A DNA stretch of 64,000 nucleotides from Polyangium mundeleinium (GTDB taxonomy: Bacteria > Myxococcota_A > Polyangia > Polyangiales > Polyangiaceae), in NCBI RefSeq assembly GCF_028369105.1, contig NZ_JAQNDO010000001.1, positions 3,874,501 to 3,938,500 on the forward strand, in the 5' to 3' direction. The notes under the pieces are model-generated. The model was not told the DNA's origin. It saw only the letters and a list, made by a program, of their open reading frames with translations, and made no database searches. Position 1 is the stretch's first letter. The number at the start of each line of letters is the position of its first letter. The position numbers and the translations under genes are program-made. Below, piece by piece: positions 17,777 to 26,059 of the stretch.

Positions 17777-19066
17777 TCACGGGATCTTCCACCCGCTCGC
17801 CGTCACCTCGCCCCCCGCCTCCTTCACGGCCAGGTCCACCAGATCGGCCAACCGCCACGCGATCTCCGTGAAGGTATCCTCGGCGTCGGGATCGTTGGGC
17901 AGACGGTCGGGGAGGGTGGGGCGGGTGCGGTGGATATGGTACCGGTCGGACAATCGTTCGTTCGGGAACGCCGCGCGTAGCTCGGACAGGCCTCCGAGGA
18001 GCGCCACGAGACCGCCCATGGTCGCCGTGCCGTTGTCGGAGTCCCAGCCGGACAGCGTGCCGATTTGCACGGTGCGCGCGAAGTTTCCCTCGCCGAACAG
18101 GAGGGCCATCAGCCCTGTGGCCAGGTTGATCGCGGACTCCGTGAAGCCTCGATATACGAAACCGCGCACCAGGGCCTCTTCCTGGTACCGCCGCGCGATG
18201 GCGTCGCGTGTGGCCTCCCAGTTGTTCTTGTCGTTCGCCGCGAGGTACGCGGACAGCACGAAATCGATGACATCGACGGCCTTCGAGGTGCTTGGCAGGA
18301 AAGCCTTGGCTTCGCGGACGATCCGCACGATCTCCTCGCGCCGTGGCTTGTTGGGATCGACGGTGGCGGCGAGGGAGAACAAGAGAACGTGGAACTCCGC
18401 CGCGTGCGCTGCGTGGCCGCGGGCGGTGGTGCGGATCGGGAGATGCGCGATTCGCAGGGCCAGCTCGGGCATGCCGGGCGCGAGCGCGCCGAAGATTTCG
18501 GTGGTGAGCTGCGCGTCGATCTGCAAGCCGTCGGGGTTTCGCGCGGGATGGCTGGTCTCGGGGGGCAGGATCCCGCGCTCCATGAGGTCCCGCGCCCTCC
18601 GGTTCGACACCCAGATGAAATCGTTCACGTGCGCGCGCCAGCCGTCGCGGATTTGCGCGGGCCAGAGGTGGAGCGTCCGCGCCTCGGTCAAGAGGTGCAG
18701 GTAGACGTATTCGATGTCGGTGTCGTCGTCCGCCTGCCAGGGATCCTGGAATACGAAATCGATCGGCGCCCCGTCGCGGCCGAGGGGTTTTCCCCAGTCG
18801 TCATCCGTGAAAAAGGGGCGCGTGATGCGCACGCCTTCGGTCCGGAGCCCTGTCCAGTTCGCGAGGCAGCCGCCGATCCACATGGCCCGGAGGCGCTCGG
18901 TGTACGCGCTGCGATCGAGATGGAACGACGTCGCGCCGGGCGTTGCCAGGGATTCCCGGTGCTCCGTGGGTTCGGCCCGCGCGTGGCCTTGCTCGCGGCT
19001 GCCGTAACCTGCGAGGCCGGCGATCGCCGACAGGACGAGGGAGACGAAGGCACGACGTGTGCGCAT
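17777..19066 (-). CDS. ADP-ribosylglycohydrolase family protein, probably exported
   Basis: 429 residues from the ATG giving MRTRRAFVSLVLSAIAGLAG, a Tat-type leader (RRxF-V followed by a hydrophobic run); the longer open frame upstream is not coding. Family marks: LRAMWIGGCLANWTGLRTEG, FQDPWQADDDTDIEYVYLHL (first metal-site Asp/Thr cluster), AHAAEFHVLLFSLAA and SGWDSDNGTATMGGLVALLG, the counterpart of the C-terminal DTD metal motif. These enzymes remove ADP-ribose from proteins or small molecules using Mg2+. Export to the periplasm or outside is unusual for the family and is inferred only from the leader. Divergent from the lipoprotein at 19131. Confidence 0.8.
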   Translation of the reverse strand: MRTRRAFVSLVLSAIAGLAGYGSREQGHARAEPTEHRESLATPGATSFHLDRSAYTERLRAMWIGGCLANWTGLRTEGVRITRPFFTDDDWGKPLGRDGAPIDFVFQDPWQADDDTDIEYVYLHLLTEARTLHLWPAQIRDGWRAHVNDFIWVSNRRARDLMERGILPPETSHPARNPDGLQIDAQLTTEIFGALAPGMPELALRIAHLPIRTTARGHAAHAAEFHVLLFSLAATVDPNKPRREEIVRIVREAKAFLPSTSKAVDVIDFVLSAYLAANDKNNWEATRDAIARRYQEEALVRGFVYRGFTESAINLATGLMALLFGEGNFARTVQIGTLSGWDSDNGTATMGGLVALLGGLSELRAAFPNERLSDRYHIHRTRPTLPDRLPNDPDAEDTFTEIAWRLADLVDLAVKEAGGEVTASGWKIP

Positions 19067-19130
19067 GGAATGCACCCCGTCGGCGCCTTGCAAGCGAGGG
19101 ACCTGGTCGAGAAGCATGTACGCTGTGCCC

Positions 19131-19667
19131 ATGAACCAGGATTGTTCTCGGGTCGCGGCTCTCGTGGGTCTCCTTCTGTTCACGCCTGGCTGCAGCGGAT
19201 GGCTCCGGGCCGAAGGTGGATTCACCACCTCGACGACCCTCGCGAAGGACCGGCGAGGTGGTTCCTTGGGCCTCGAAGCCGCCCTCGGCGATCGCGACCT
19301 CCCCCTGGCCTTCGACGTCGCGATCCGCGGCAAGGTGACGGAGGGTGCAGGGGACGGCACGCTCTTCCTCGGCGCCCTCCACCTCCACAACCCCGATCCC
19401 GTCGGTTTTTATCTCCTCGGCGGCACGAACTTCTTGCAGCTCGGCAGCGCGGATGGGGCTTTTTCGTTCGGCATGTTCTCCCCCGTCGCCGAGGCCGGGA
19501 TGGTCATCGGGTTCGCGGCCAAAAAGAAGAACGGCATTCCCGTGAGCGCGCCGGGCATGCTCACCCTCGGGACGCGGATCGAATACGACCTGCGCTTCAC
19601 CTCGCAGCCCCACGAGGGGTTCTGGACGGTGAACCTCGGTTATGCCGTCGGCGCGGCGCCGCGATGA
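19131..19667 (+). CDS. putative lipoprotein, unknown function
   Basis: 178 residues from the ATG giving a signal peptide with lipobox LLFTPGC. The mature part alternates Gly and aromatic residues in short strands (GGFTTSTTLAKDRRGGSLGLE, DPVGFYLLGGTNFLQLGS, YDLRFTSQPHEGFWTVNLGY), as in small outer-membrane barrel-like proteins, and ends in a basic tail. No family recognised. It is divergent from the ADP-ribosylglycohydrolase and convergent, with a 7-bp gap, with the next lipoprotein. Confidence 0.7.
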   Translation: MNQDCSRVAALVGLLLFTPGCSGWLRAEGGFTTSTTLAKDRRGGSLGLEAALGDRDLPLAFDVAIRGKVTEGAGDGTLFLGALHLHNPDPVGFYLLGGTNFLQLGSADGAFSFGMFSPVAEAGMVIGFAAKKKNGIPVSAPGMLTLGTRIEYDLRFTSQPHEGFWTVNLGYAVGAAPR

Positions 19668-19674
19668 GGGGCCT

Positions 19675-20385
19675 TCAGGGGGCGCGACGTCGTTTCAACG
19701 TCATGCGGTGGTCCTTGCTGCCGACGACGAGGAAGTCGTCACAACCTTCGGTGTACGTGGTGAACAACGTCGTCCACACCTCCGGCTGGTGCGTGCTCTT
19801 GCAGACGGAGTAGGTCGACATGAGCGTGGCGCCGTCCGTCACGTAGGTCCCTTGCCCCCACCCTTGCAGGTCGGCGCCGTCGAGCGCGGGGATGTCGTAG
19901 TCCTTGAAGTTCAACGTCGTGTGGCCCGAGTCGTCGAACACGAGGACACGCTGCGTCTTCGAAGGAGCCTCGGCATAGGAGACCTCCGCTTTCACCTGCT
20001 CGTACTGGCCCGGCAGGATCACGCCGCCCGTATACGTGGCGTTCCCGCCGAACACGAGGAAGGGGATCGCGTCGGCCTCGGTGGCCAGGGGCAACGCGCC
20101 GCATTCCGGGTTCGCGATGGAATAGATCATCGGGTCGAGCGCCGGCGCGCACGTGCCGCCCCCGCCGCCCGTACCGCCCCCGCCCATGCCGCCCATGCCG
20201 CCCATTCCGCCGGAGCCCGCGCCGCCGCTCCCCGTGCTGCTCTGCGAGCCGCCCCCGGCGCCGCCGCCGCCCGCCCCGCCCGTGTTTTCGTAGGAGCGCT
20301 GCTCCGCTTCGCATCCGGCCGCCAGGAGCCCAGCGACCATGACGGCGATCCCCGCCGCGGCGCAGACATTCTTTTGATGTGACAT
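19675..20385 (-). CDS. lipoprotein with Gly-rich linker
   Basis: 236 residues from ATG with GAGGAGGGCAAG upstream. Lipobox LLAAGC. After the Cys there is a ~55-residue Gly/Ser/Met linker (GGMGGMGGMGGGG type), a hallmark of myxobacterial surface lipoproteins. A ~150-residue globular domain follows, with four Cys (CAPALDPMIYSIANPECG, YSVCKSTHQ, EGCDDFLVVG). No enzyme motif is visible. Function unknown. The divergent gap to 20490 holds the promoters for both genes. Confidence 0.75.
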   Translation of the reverse strand: MSHQKNVCAAAGIAVMVAGLLAAGCEAEQRSYENTGGAGGGGAGGGSQSSTGSGGAGSGGMGGMGGMGGGGTGGGGGTCAPALDPMIYSIANPECGALPLATEADAIPFLVFGGNATYTGGVILPGQYEQVKAEVSYAEAPSKTQRVLVFDDSGHTTLNFKDYDIPALDGADLQGWGQGTYVTDGATLMSTYSVCKSTHQPEVWTTLFTTYTEGCDDFLVVGSKDHRMTLKRRRAP

Positions 20386-20489
20386 CTTGCCCTCCTCGAG
20401 CTTCCTACCTCTCCCGAGAGCCTTCACCTCGTCGACGCGACCCTCAAGAAGATTCGATCTTCGGTAGGACCCCCTTTAGAGTCGTCTCC

Positions 20490-21686
20490 ATGACCCTCCT
20501 TGCGGCCCCGCCTCTTTTCCGCACCTTCGCCGTTTCGCTCGCCGCACTCCTCCTCCCCGCGCTCGGCTGCAACAACACGCCCACGTCCTCCACGTCGGCT
20601 CCGTCAAGCGCGAGCGCCTCGGCCGCCGCGCCGGCTGCTTCCTCGCAGGCGCAAGCGCCCCGCACCCTGGAGCTCCCCGAGGGCGTTTGTCGGATCTCCT
20701 ACGAGGGATTCCGCGGCGCGGGGCTCACGCTTCGGCTCGCGCCGGAGGGCCCCGCGTTCGCGATTGTCGGGGAGAAACATGTCGGCGGCATGGCTGGCCT
20801 CTTCGGCACGGCCGGCCAGGACCGCTCGGCGGACGTCGTGCTGCTCGACGGGCCTGCCAAGAGCGTCGGCATCCGCATCAAGAACCCGGACCTCGTGCTG
20901 CGTGGCTTCCTCGACGCCGCCGAGCTCGTGCTCCACCCGGTCCGCGCGCGCGCCCTCGGCGGCTTCCTCGTTCCCACGCGCTTCCGCGTCGTGAGCGCCT
21001 CGTCGGCCGGCGTCGAGGTCGCGCCGCGCTTCGGCAAGGAGGTCGAGGTCCTCGGGAGCCTCCCGGCGCAGCGCTTGACCTGCGCGGAGCTCTCCCTCGA
21101 CGCCGCCGTGCTCGACGTCGACCCCTCCGTGCTCCCGTCCTCGAAGAAGGACACGTACCTGCTCCTCCGGGGAGGGAATCCCATCGACCTCGCCGTGGAG
21201 CCCGCAGGGCCGGCCGTCGCGCGCCTTCACCCGGCAAGCTTGTCCACGTCCGTCCGCGTGGTCGAAACGAAAGGCAAGGCGACGCGGATTGCGTGGTCGC
21301 TCGATGAAGGGACCGTCTTTGGCTGGGTCGCTTCCTCGGCCCTCGAGGAGCCGCCCAAACATCACCGCGCGCAAGGCCTCCAGGGGATCGACCGGCCTCC
21401 GAACGAGGAGCCCGTGGCGTCCTTCCTTTGCAGCGAGGATGTGCCTCTCGTCGCCGAGGTCGCGGGCGAGCGCGTGACCGTGGGCCACGTGCGGAAAGGC
21501 ACGCGGGTCGGCATGATGGATCGCGCCGCTCCTTACGCGCGTATCGCCGCGCCGCGCGGCCCGGACCACGGCTTCGGGGCCCCGCCCCCGGAGACCATCG
21601 CCGCCGAGGGCGCGACCTTCCGCGTGCCCGCCTCCGCGCTCGACGGGTGCAAAACCCAGGCGGAGCGCCCTCCGAGCACGCACTGA
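20490..21686 (+). CDS. lipoprotein with SH3-like domain, unknown function
   Basis: 398 residues from ATG; signal peptide with lipobox LLPALGC followed by a Ser/Ala/Pro linker. The mature part has three sections. The first (residues ~65-215) is beta-rich, the middle has TYLLLRGGNPIDLAV and VARLHPASLSTSVRVVETKGKATRIAWSLDEG-type strands, and GTVFGWVASSALEEPP resembles the end of a bacterial SH3 domain. No catalytic residues recognised. It is followed at once by the hairpin-repeat stretch. Family unknown. Confidence 0.72.
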   Translation: MTLLAAPPLFRTFAVSLAALLLPALGCNNTPTSSTSAPSSASASAAAPAASSQAQAPRTLELPEGVCRISYEGFRGAGLTLRLAPEGPAFAIVGEKHVGGMAGLFGTAGQDRSADVVLLDGPAKSVGIRIKNPDLVLRGFLDAAELVLHPVRARALGGFLVPTRFRVVSASSAGVEVAPRFGKEVEVLGSLPAQRLTCAELSLDAAVLDVDPSVLPSSKKDTYLLLRGGNPIDLAVEPAGPAVARLHPASLSTSVRVVETKGKATRIAWSLDEGTVFGWVASSALEEPPKHHRAQGLQGIDRPPNEEPVASFLCSEDVPLVAEVAGERVTVGHVRKGTRVGMMDRAAPYARIAAPRGPDHGFGAPPPETIAAEGATFRVPASALDGCKTQAERPPSTH

Positions 21687-21689
21687 TCG

Positions 21690-21960
21690 CTTTGGGGCCT
21701 CCCCAAAGAGCCTGCGGGCCGCTCATCGTGACCTTTGGGGCCTCCCCATGGAGCATCCCGACCGGCGGGACCTCACGAGGGGGCGCCCCCATGCCCCACC
21801 CCGACGGCCGGGATTTCCCGTTGGGGCCTCCCCATGGAGCATCCCGACGGCCCAGACCTCACGTGGGGGCTTCCCCGTGACAGATCCCGGCCGCCTGGAC
21901 CGCGTGAGGGGGCGTCCCCATGACCGATCCCGACGGCCCGGACCTCGTTTCGGGTCCTCA
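21690..21960. repeat. about six degenerate ~43-bp direct repeats with hairpin core
   Basis: This non-coding stretch between two convergent genes starts with the perfect hairpin CTTTGGGG-CCT-CCCCAAAG at 21690-21708, which may serve as terminator. It then repeats a ~42-45-bp unit of the form GGGGCCTCCCCATGGAGCATCCCGACGGCC...GACCTCACG, with beginnings near 21691, 21734, 21777, 21815, 21860 and 21905. Copies 1 and 3 are nearly identical; the others are degenerate. The same core recurs at 34355-34440. Nothing else fills 21687-21989. Confidence 0.8.
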
Positions 21961-21989
21961 GCGCTCCATTTTGGAGCACCTTGGGCCCT

Positions 21990-22358
21990 TCACGGCATCG
22001 CGAGTGTCGATTCGAGCACGCGAATCACCCGTTGCGCCTTCACGAGCTCGCTGCCCCAGGCTCGCTCCTCGGAGAACAATCCGGTGTGATACGCGAACTC
22101 CAGGATCACGCGCCGCGCGGGCTCGCTCTGATGGCAGTCGAACTCGACGCTACGAAGCTTCCCGGGGGGTTCGTCGTGCATGCGGAGCTCGCTCTCGGGC
22201 GTGCCACACTGGGCAAGGACTTCGCCCACCGTGAGCCCGGTCCACGAGGCCGGCGCGTCATTCTTTCGTTCGGCGCGAAGCTCCTGCTCCTGGCGGCTTC
22301 CACATGCAGCGCTCGCCGCGACGAAGAGGAGCAATACGAGCGATGAGAATGCGCGCAT
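21990..22358 (-). CDS. small putative lipoprotein
   Basis: 122 residues from ATG of MRAFSSLVLLLFVAASAAC; an ATG five codons upstream is possible. Lipobox ASAAC then a basic stretch. The mature domain (~95 residues) contains LTVGEVLAQCGTPESELRMH and VEFDCHQSEPARRVILEFAY. The first resembles the 'V...lG.P' signature of small periplasmic SmpA/OmlA-like domains, where a Gly-x-Pro-like turn follows the first helix, but it is too weak to assign. Convergent with the gene at 20490. Confidence 0.68.
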   Translation of the reverse strand: MRAFSSLVLLLFVAASAACGSRQEQELRAERKNDAPASWTGLTVGEVLAQCGTPESELRMHDEPPGKLRSVEFDCHQSEPARRVILEFAYHTGLFSEERAWGSELVKAQRVIRVLESTLAMP

Positions 22359-22418
22359 CGTCACGGATCTCACGCGATGACCCCATGCAATTCCCGCCCC
22401 GAGCGTGGTTTCCGCATC

Positions 22419-22448
22419 CCCGCGGACTCTGCAAGAAGGGTCCGCGGG
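22419..22448 (-). terminator. hairpin downstream of methyltransferase
   Basis: CCCGCGGAC and GTCCGCGGG form a perfect 9-bp stem around a 12-base loop, starting 30 bp after the stop of the minus-strand methyltransferase gene. Structure and place suit a terminator; no U-run follows. Confidence 0.55.
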
Positions 22449-22478
22449 TTGTCAAGCGATGCGCGCTCCCCATGCACG

Positions 22479-23201
22479 TCACGCGCCGATCGTGGATGGC
22501 TCGTAGCGCGTCACCCACACCCTGAAATGGAGCTCGCCGAAGATGAAACGAGGCGCCGCGAAGCCTGCCTGGGCCAGGAGCGCGAAGACCTCGGCCTCCG
22601 AGGCCGGGACCCGCATCGACGCCATCGCATTCCGTCGGTGCTCCATCGCCTCGGGCGGCGAGCCATTCCGGACGAGCCGTTGCTCCTCGACGGCCCGGAG
22701 CAGCGGCTCGTTTCCAGTCCGACAACCGATCACGAAGGGCGCCCCCGGCACGAGCCTTCCGGCGATCTCCCGCAGGAGCGCGATACGCGCGTCATCGTCC
22801 TGGAGATGGTGCAGGACGCCGATCATCTGCGCGCCGTCGAACGAAGGCCCGCGCGGGAGATCACGGAGCTCGCAGGCATGCAAGCTCGTCCGTTCGAGCA
22901 GGCCTGCCGCCGCGAGCTTTTCCCTGGCAATGGCGAGCATCTCCGAGGAGGGATCGACGCCCGTGAAATGAAAATCGAATCCTGCGTGGCGCGCGAACGG
23001 CTTCACCTCGCTCCCGGTCCCGATGCCGACCATCAAAAGCGACGCAGCCTTCTGGCCCGAGAGCGCCGCGACGAGCACCTCCGAGGCGACCTGGAGCATG
23101 GCTTCGTAGCCCTCGATCGAGAGGCGCACCTGGCTGTCGTATTTCAATGCACGCTCGCGCCCGAAGCTCACCGCATGTTTCTCGTGCTCGTCCGTTTTCA
23201 T
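22479..23201 (-). CDS. class I SAM-dependent methyltransferase
   Basis: 240 residues from ATG with AAGGAGAG upstream. Motif I is SLLMVGIGTGSEVKPFARH (residues ~55-73), motif II FTGVDPSSEMLAIAREKL, and the middle has FDGAQMIGVLHHLQDDDARI with the H-H of small-molecule methyltransferases, then GRLVPGAPFVIG. The C-terminal part (FALLAQAGFAAPRFIFGELH) closes the fold. It resembles the UbiE/tRNA-CmoA-like group in size, but the substrate is not evident. Monocistronic, divergent from the small secreted protein gene at 23433. Confidence 0.88.
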   Translation of the reverse strand: MKTDEHEKHAVSFGRERALKYDSQVRLSIEGYEAMLQVASEVLVAALSGQKAASLLMVGIGTGSEVKPFARHAGFDFHFTGVDPSSEMLAIAREKLAAAGLLERTSLHACELRDLPRGPSFDGAQMIGVLHHLQDDDARIALLREIAGRLVPGAPFVIGCRTGNEPLLRAVEEQRLVRNGSPPEAMEHRRNAMASMRVPASEAEVFALLAQAGFAAPRFIFGELHFRVWVTRYEPSTIGA

Positions 23202-23432
23202 CACATGCTCTCCTTGGAACGACGGTCCTCGGACCGCCAGCGAGCGAGAACGTAGCGCTCTCCCGCGGAGGCACGACAGGGCGGGGTTTTGGATCCGATC
23301 GGCGGATCTTTCGAGGCGGGAGCGCGAGGCCGCCGCCGTGGCCCGCTTGCGACGTGCATGCGAACCCCCATGCTTCGTGCAGGAACGTGGGTCCGCCATG
23401 CTCCTCCTCCAAGGATTGGAAGGAGTTTCCCG

Positions 23433-23813
23433 ATGATTCGATTCGCCATCGCCGCCATGCTGCTCCTCGGCCTCGCATCCGCCAGCTTCACGGCCCTCGC
23501 GGCGGACGACGCCGCGCGCGAGGACGCCGCGGACGTGGAGCGCGGCCTCAATACCCTGAGGGTCATCAGCAAACTCGACCGCACCTGCGAGATATGGGTC
23601 AACGGGTCGTTGCGGGCGACCATCGGCCCCTTCGGCAACAGCGGCATCCTCGCCACCTCGCCGAGGTCCAGCGTGGGGCGGACGGAGATCATGGCTCGCT
23701 GCGAGAGCGCGGTTTATTTGGAGGTCGTGACCGAAACGCGTCGTCATTGTGATCTCACGATCGACCCGACCGTGAGGGGGCACGATCTCCTCCTCGGGCC
23801 CTGCCACGACTGA
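23433..23813 (+). CDS. small secreted protein, unknown function
   Basis: 126 residues from ATG preceded by AAGGAG. A Sec signal peptide (MIRFAIAAMLLLGLASASFTALA, cleaved after ALA) precedes an acidic stretch and a compact ~85-residue domain with four Cys (RTCEIWVNGS, ARCESAVYLE, RRHCDLTID, GPCHD), so two disulfides are likely. No family recognised. It ends 11 bp before the protease gene, and the two may form an operon; it could be a partner or inhibitor of the protease, which is only a guess from position. Confidence 0.75.
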   Translation: MIRFAIAAMLLLGLASASFTALAADDAAREDAADVERGLNTLRVISKLDRTCEIWVNGSLRATIGPFGNSGILATSPRSSVGRTEIMARCESAVYLEVVTETRRHCDLTIDPTVRGHDLLLGPCHD

Positions 23814-23824
23814 GCTCCCGCGAA

Positions 23825-25075
23825 ATGGGCGCGCGTTCCCGGTCCCTCGTGATGGTGGTCCTGGCCTGCCTTTCGGGCGCCGCCTGTGGGGCGCCCGCCG
23901 AGGAGCCGCTGGCGCTGGCGCTGCCGCTCGTCGGTGGTATGCCCGTGCCGGCCGGGCAATGGGAGACCGCCGTCGCCATCACCCGCGGTGGGCTGATCAC
24001 TTGCTCGGGCACGCTCGTGCACCCGCGCCTCGTGGTGACGGCTGCGCATTGCGTGCGTGGCCTCGACGAGCCGGAGGCCTTGCAGGAGGCCGGCGTGTAT
24101 GTCGGGCCGGGCGCGGAAGGGGGCGCCGCGCGGCCCACGGTGGCCCTTGCGCGGGCGGTCATGCACCCGCTGTACAAGAAGGCCAGCCCCGAAGCCCTCT
24201 TCGGGCGATACGACGTGGGCCTCGTGATTCTCGCCGAGCCCCTTCCGGCCCTTGCCACGGTGCCGCTCTTGACGGACGTCGCCGAGACCCGGGAGGCCCT
24301 CGTGCCGGGCCGGGAGCTCCTCCTCATCGGGTATGGTTTCCGGGACCGCGAGGAGGACGTCGCCCGATATGGACGCAAATACGCCGCGTGGACCCGCGTC
24401 GCCGCCGTCGGCCGCGCCGAGCTCAGGGCCGGGGGCGCGGCGGCCGATGCTTGCACCGGCGATAGCGGCGGCCCGGCTCTCGTGCGCCTGGAAGGCGGCT
24501 CTTTCCGGCTCGTGGGCCTCGCGTCGCGCGGGCCCGTCCCCTGCGCCGACGACGGGAGGCCTGGCAAATGGAGCGTCCTGCGTGAGACGGCGTGCTGGAT
24601 CCAGGAGGAATCGGGCGTCGATCTCGCCCTCGGGGACCTGGATTGCGCGCTCCCGTCGCGCTCTTCGCAAGAGACGCTGGACAGGGAATCCTTTCCAGCG
24701 CGATGCGAGGCGCTGAAGAACATGGGCCCCGGTCCGCGGCGCACGTTGCGGGCCATGGCCGCCGCGCTGGGAGAGCCGGCCTCCGCGGCGGGCTCGCCCG
24801 ATTGCCAGCGCCTCGGGGAACGCCTCGCCGCGACGGAGGCGCTCTCGCTCGAGGATCTCGCGCTGACGGACCTTTCGCCGCTCGCCGGGCTCGCCGGGCT
24901 GCGTCGCGTCTCGCTGCGCGGCAACTGGTTACGGTCCCTCGCACCCCTCGAGCGCCTGCCGGACCTGCAATGGGTGGACGTCACCGCAAACGGCGTGGAC
25001 GACCCGGAGCAGGCGCGACGGCTCGAGGCGCGTGGCGTCGTGGTGGTGGGGGAAGAGGCGCAGCTCGCGCCGTAG
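23825..25075 (+). CDS. trypsin-like (S1) serine protease lipoprotein with C-terminal leucine-rich repeats
   Basis: 416 residues. A lipobox (LSGAAC) ends the signal peptide. A chymotrypsin-fold domain follows: residual activation site LPLVGG, catalytic His75 in VTAAHC, Asp130 in RYDVGLVIL and Ser214 in GDSGGP, so the triad is complete. DACTGDSGGP places Asp at the usual specificity position six before Ser, predicting cleavage after Lys/Arg. From about residue 335 there are leucine-rich repeats (LSLEDLALTDLSPLAGLAG, LRRVSLRGNWLRSLAPLERL, LQWVDVTANGVDD). A surface-tethered protease with an LRR docking module is expected. Directly follows the small secreted protein gene. Confidence 0.9.
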   Translation: MGARSRSLVMVVLACLSGAACGAPAEEPLALALPLVGGMPVPAGQWETAVAITRGGLITCSGTLVHPRLVVTAAHCVRGLDEPEALQEAGVYVGPGAEGGAARPTVALARAVMHPLYKKASPEALFGRYDVGLVILAEPLPALATVPLLTDVAETREALVPGRELLLIGYGFRDREEDVARYGRKYAAWTRVAAVGRAELRAGGAAADACTGDSGGPALVRLEGGSFRLVGLASRGPVPCADDGRPGKWSVLRETACWIQEESGVDLALGDLDCALPSRSSQETLDRESFPARCEALKNMGPGPRRTLRAMAAALGEPASAAGSPDCQRLGERLAATEALSLEDLALTDLSPLAGLAGLRRVSLRGNWLRSLAPLERLPDLQWVDVTANGVDDPEQARRLEARGVVVVGEEAQLAP

Positions 25076-25102
25076 AATCCGCGAGCCGCGCATCCGCGCG
25101 GG

Positions 25103-25468
25103 CTACGTCGTGGGGCAGTTCCAAAGGTCCTGGAGGTGCTTGCACGGCAGGCAGCCATCCTCGCTGCAGTACATATCGGACGAGCCGGGCAACACCCTGG
25201 CGGTGACCGAGCAGGTATTGTTCCCGAGCGGTCCGGGCGTGACCACGATCGACCGCGGCTGCAAGCGCCGGTGGCATGTCCAGATGCCCACGGGCGCCGA
25301 GTTGTGCATGGCATCCGCCGCCGCCGCCACGTTCGACGGCTCGGCAGGTGGCCCGAACACGTCGTCGTCGTCCTCCCACGTGCAGCCGTTCACGAAGGCG
25401 AGCGTGGCGACCAGCGCAAGCCCGAATCCAGTCAGAATGGCGCGACCAGCTCGATGACACGTTTTCAT
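25103..25468 (-). CDS. Cys-rich small lipoprotein, paralog 1
   Basis: 121 residues, GGGAGG upstream of ATG. First described here of five tandem paralogs. Signal peptide RAILTGFGLALVATLAFVNGC puts the lipidated Cys at residue 29. The mature part has an acidic linker (WEDDDDVFG), then APVGIWTC, SIVVTPGPLGNNTCSV, MYCSEDGCLPCKHLQDLWNC: six further Cys in the same order as in the paralogs, although CPDC is here CLPC and is preceded by an extra Cys. Probably a disulfide-bonded surface domain; function unknown. Last gene of the row, 24 bp after paralog 2, convergent with the protease. Confidence 0.78.
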   Translation of the reverse strand: MKTCHRAGRAILTGFGLALVATLAFVNGCTWEDDDDVFGPPAEPSNVAAAADAMHNSAPVGIWTCHRRLQPRSIVVTPGPLGNNTCSVTARVLPGSSDMYCSEDGCLPCKHLQDLWNCPTT

Positions 25469-25492
25469 GAGGGCCTCCCTTTTTTGAACTCA

Positions 25493-25885
25493 TCAGAGCG
25501 GATCACGGAAGGGGCATGCCAGGCGGATCCGCAGTGCCTGGCAATCCGGGCAAGTGATGAAGTTGTTACGGATGCTGCAGAAGCGCTCCGAAGAACCCTG
25601 GAGCGGCGGGGCGAAGATCGTGCAGGTCGAGTTCCCCCACGGGCCGGGGTAGGCCACCATCGTCCCGTAGTGCAAGCCCCCGCTGAGGGTGCAGCTGAAC
25701 ATGCCCACCGGAGCCCGGGTTTCCAGCTCCTCCACGGCCTCCGCGCTGGATGGTTCGACGGAATGTTCTCCCTCGCTTTCGTCGGCATACACCGGCGCGC
25801 AGCCGTGCACGAGGGCGAGCGCAGCCATGAGCGCCCTCCCGAGCCCACTCCGGAGAGCGTGATCCACGGGACGAGAATGATGCAT
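25493..25885 (-). CDS. Cys-rich small lipoprotein, paralog 2
   Basis: 130 residues. Start set by GGAGG five bases before the ATG of MHHSRPVDHALRSG; another in-frame ATG lies four codons upstream, without that spacing. Lipid Cys at residue 29 (ALALVHGC). Acidic/Ser linker, then RAPVGMFSCTLSGGLHYGTM, YPGPWGNSTCTIFAPPLQGS, FCSIRNNFITCPDCQALRIR and LACPF. Closest to paralog 5, including the linker (SVEPSSAEAVEELETRA) and the DNA just upstream, so the two probably arose by a recent duplication. Function unknown. Confidence 0.78.
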   Translation of the reverse strand: MHHSRPVDHALRSGLGRALMAALALVHGCAPVYADESEGEHSVEPSSAEAVEELETRAPVGMFSCTLSGGLHYGTMVAYPGPWGNSTCTIFAPPLQGSSERFCSIRNNFITCPDCQALRIRLACPFRDPL

Positions 25886-26059
25886 GCTTGCCTCCATGTG
25901 TTCATCGTGCGCCGGCATGCCTGCGCAGCGCCGACGAACCCCGAACGCATGGTTGCAATGCGGATGCCCCGGCGCCGCCGCGTCGAAAACGATCACTCCC
26001 TTCGACGCGAGGGACGAGGAGGTCCGGCCCCCTCCTCGTCCCGCATCAAGCCTGGCCGC

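Noticed and set aside
21690..21960. CRISPR array
   Set aside because: Repeats are degenerate, have no unique spacers of fixed length, and no cas genes lie nearby.
25084..25104. Hairpin AGCCGCGC-ATCC-GCGCGGGCT as terminator of the protease gene
   Set aside because: It needs a bulge and overlaps the stop of the convergent lipoprotein gene; too weak to annotate.
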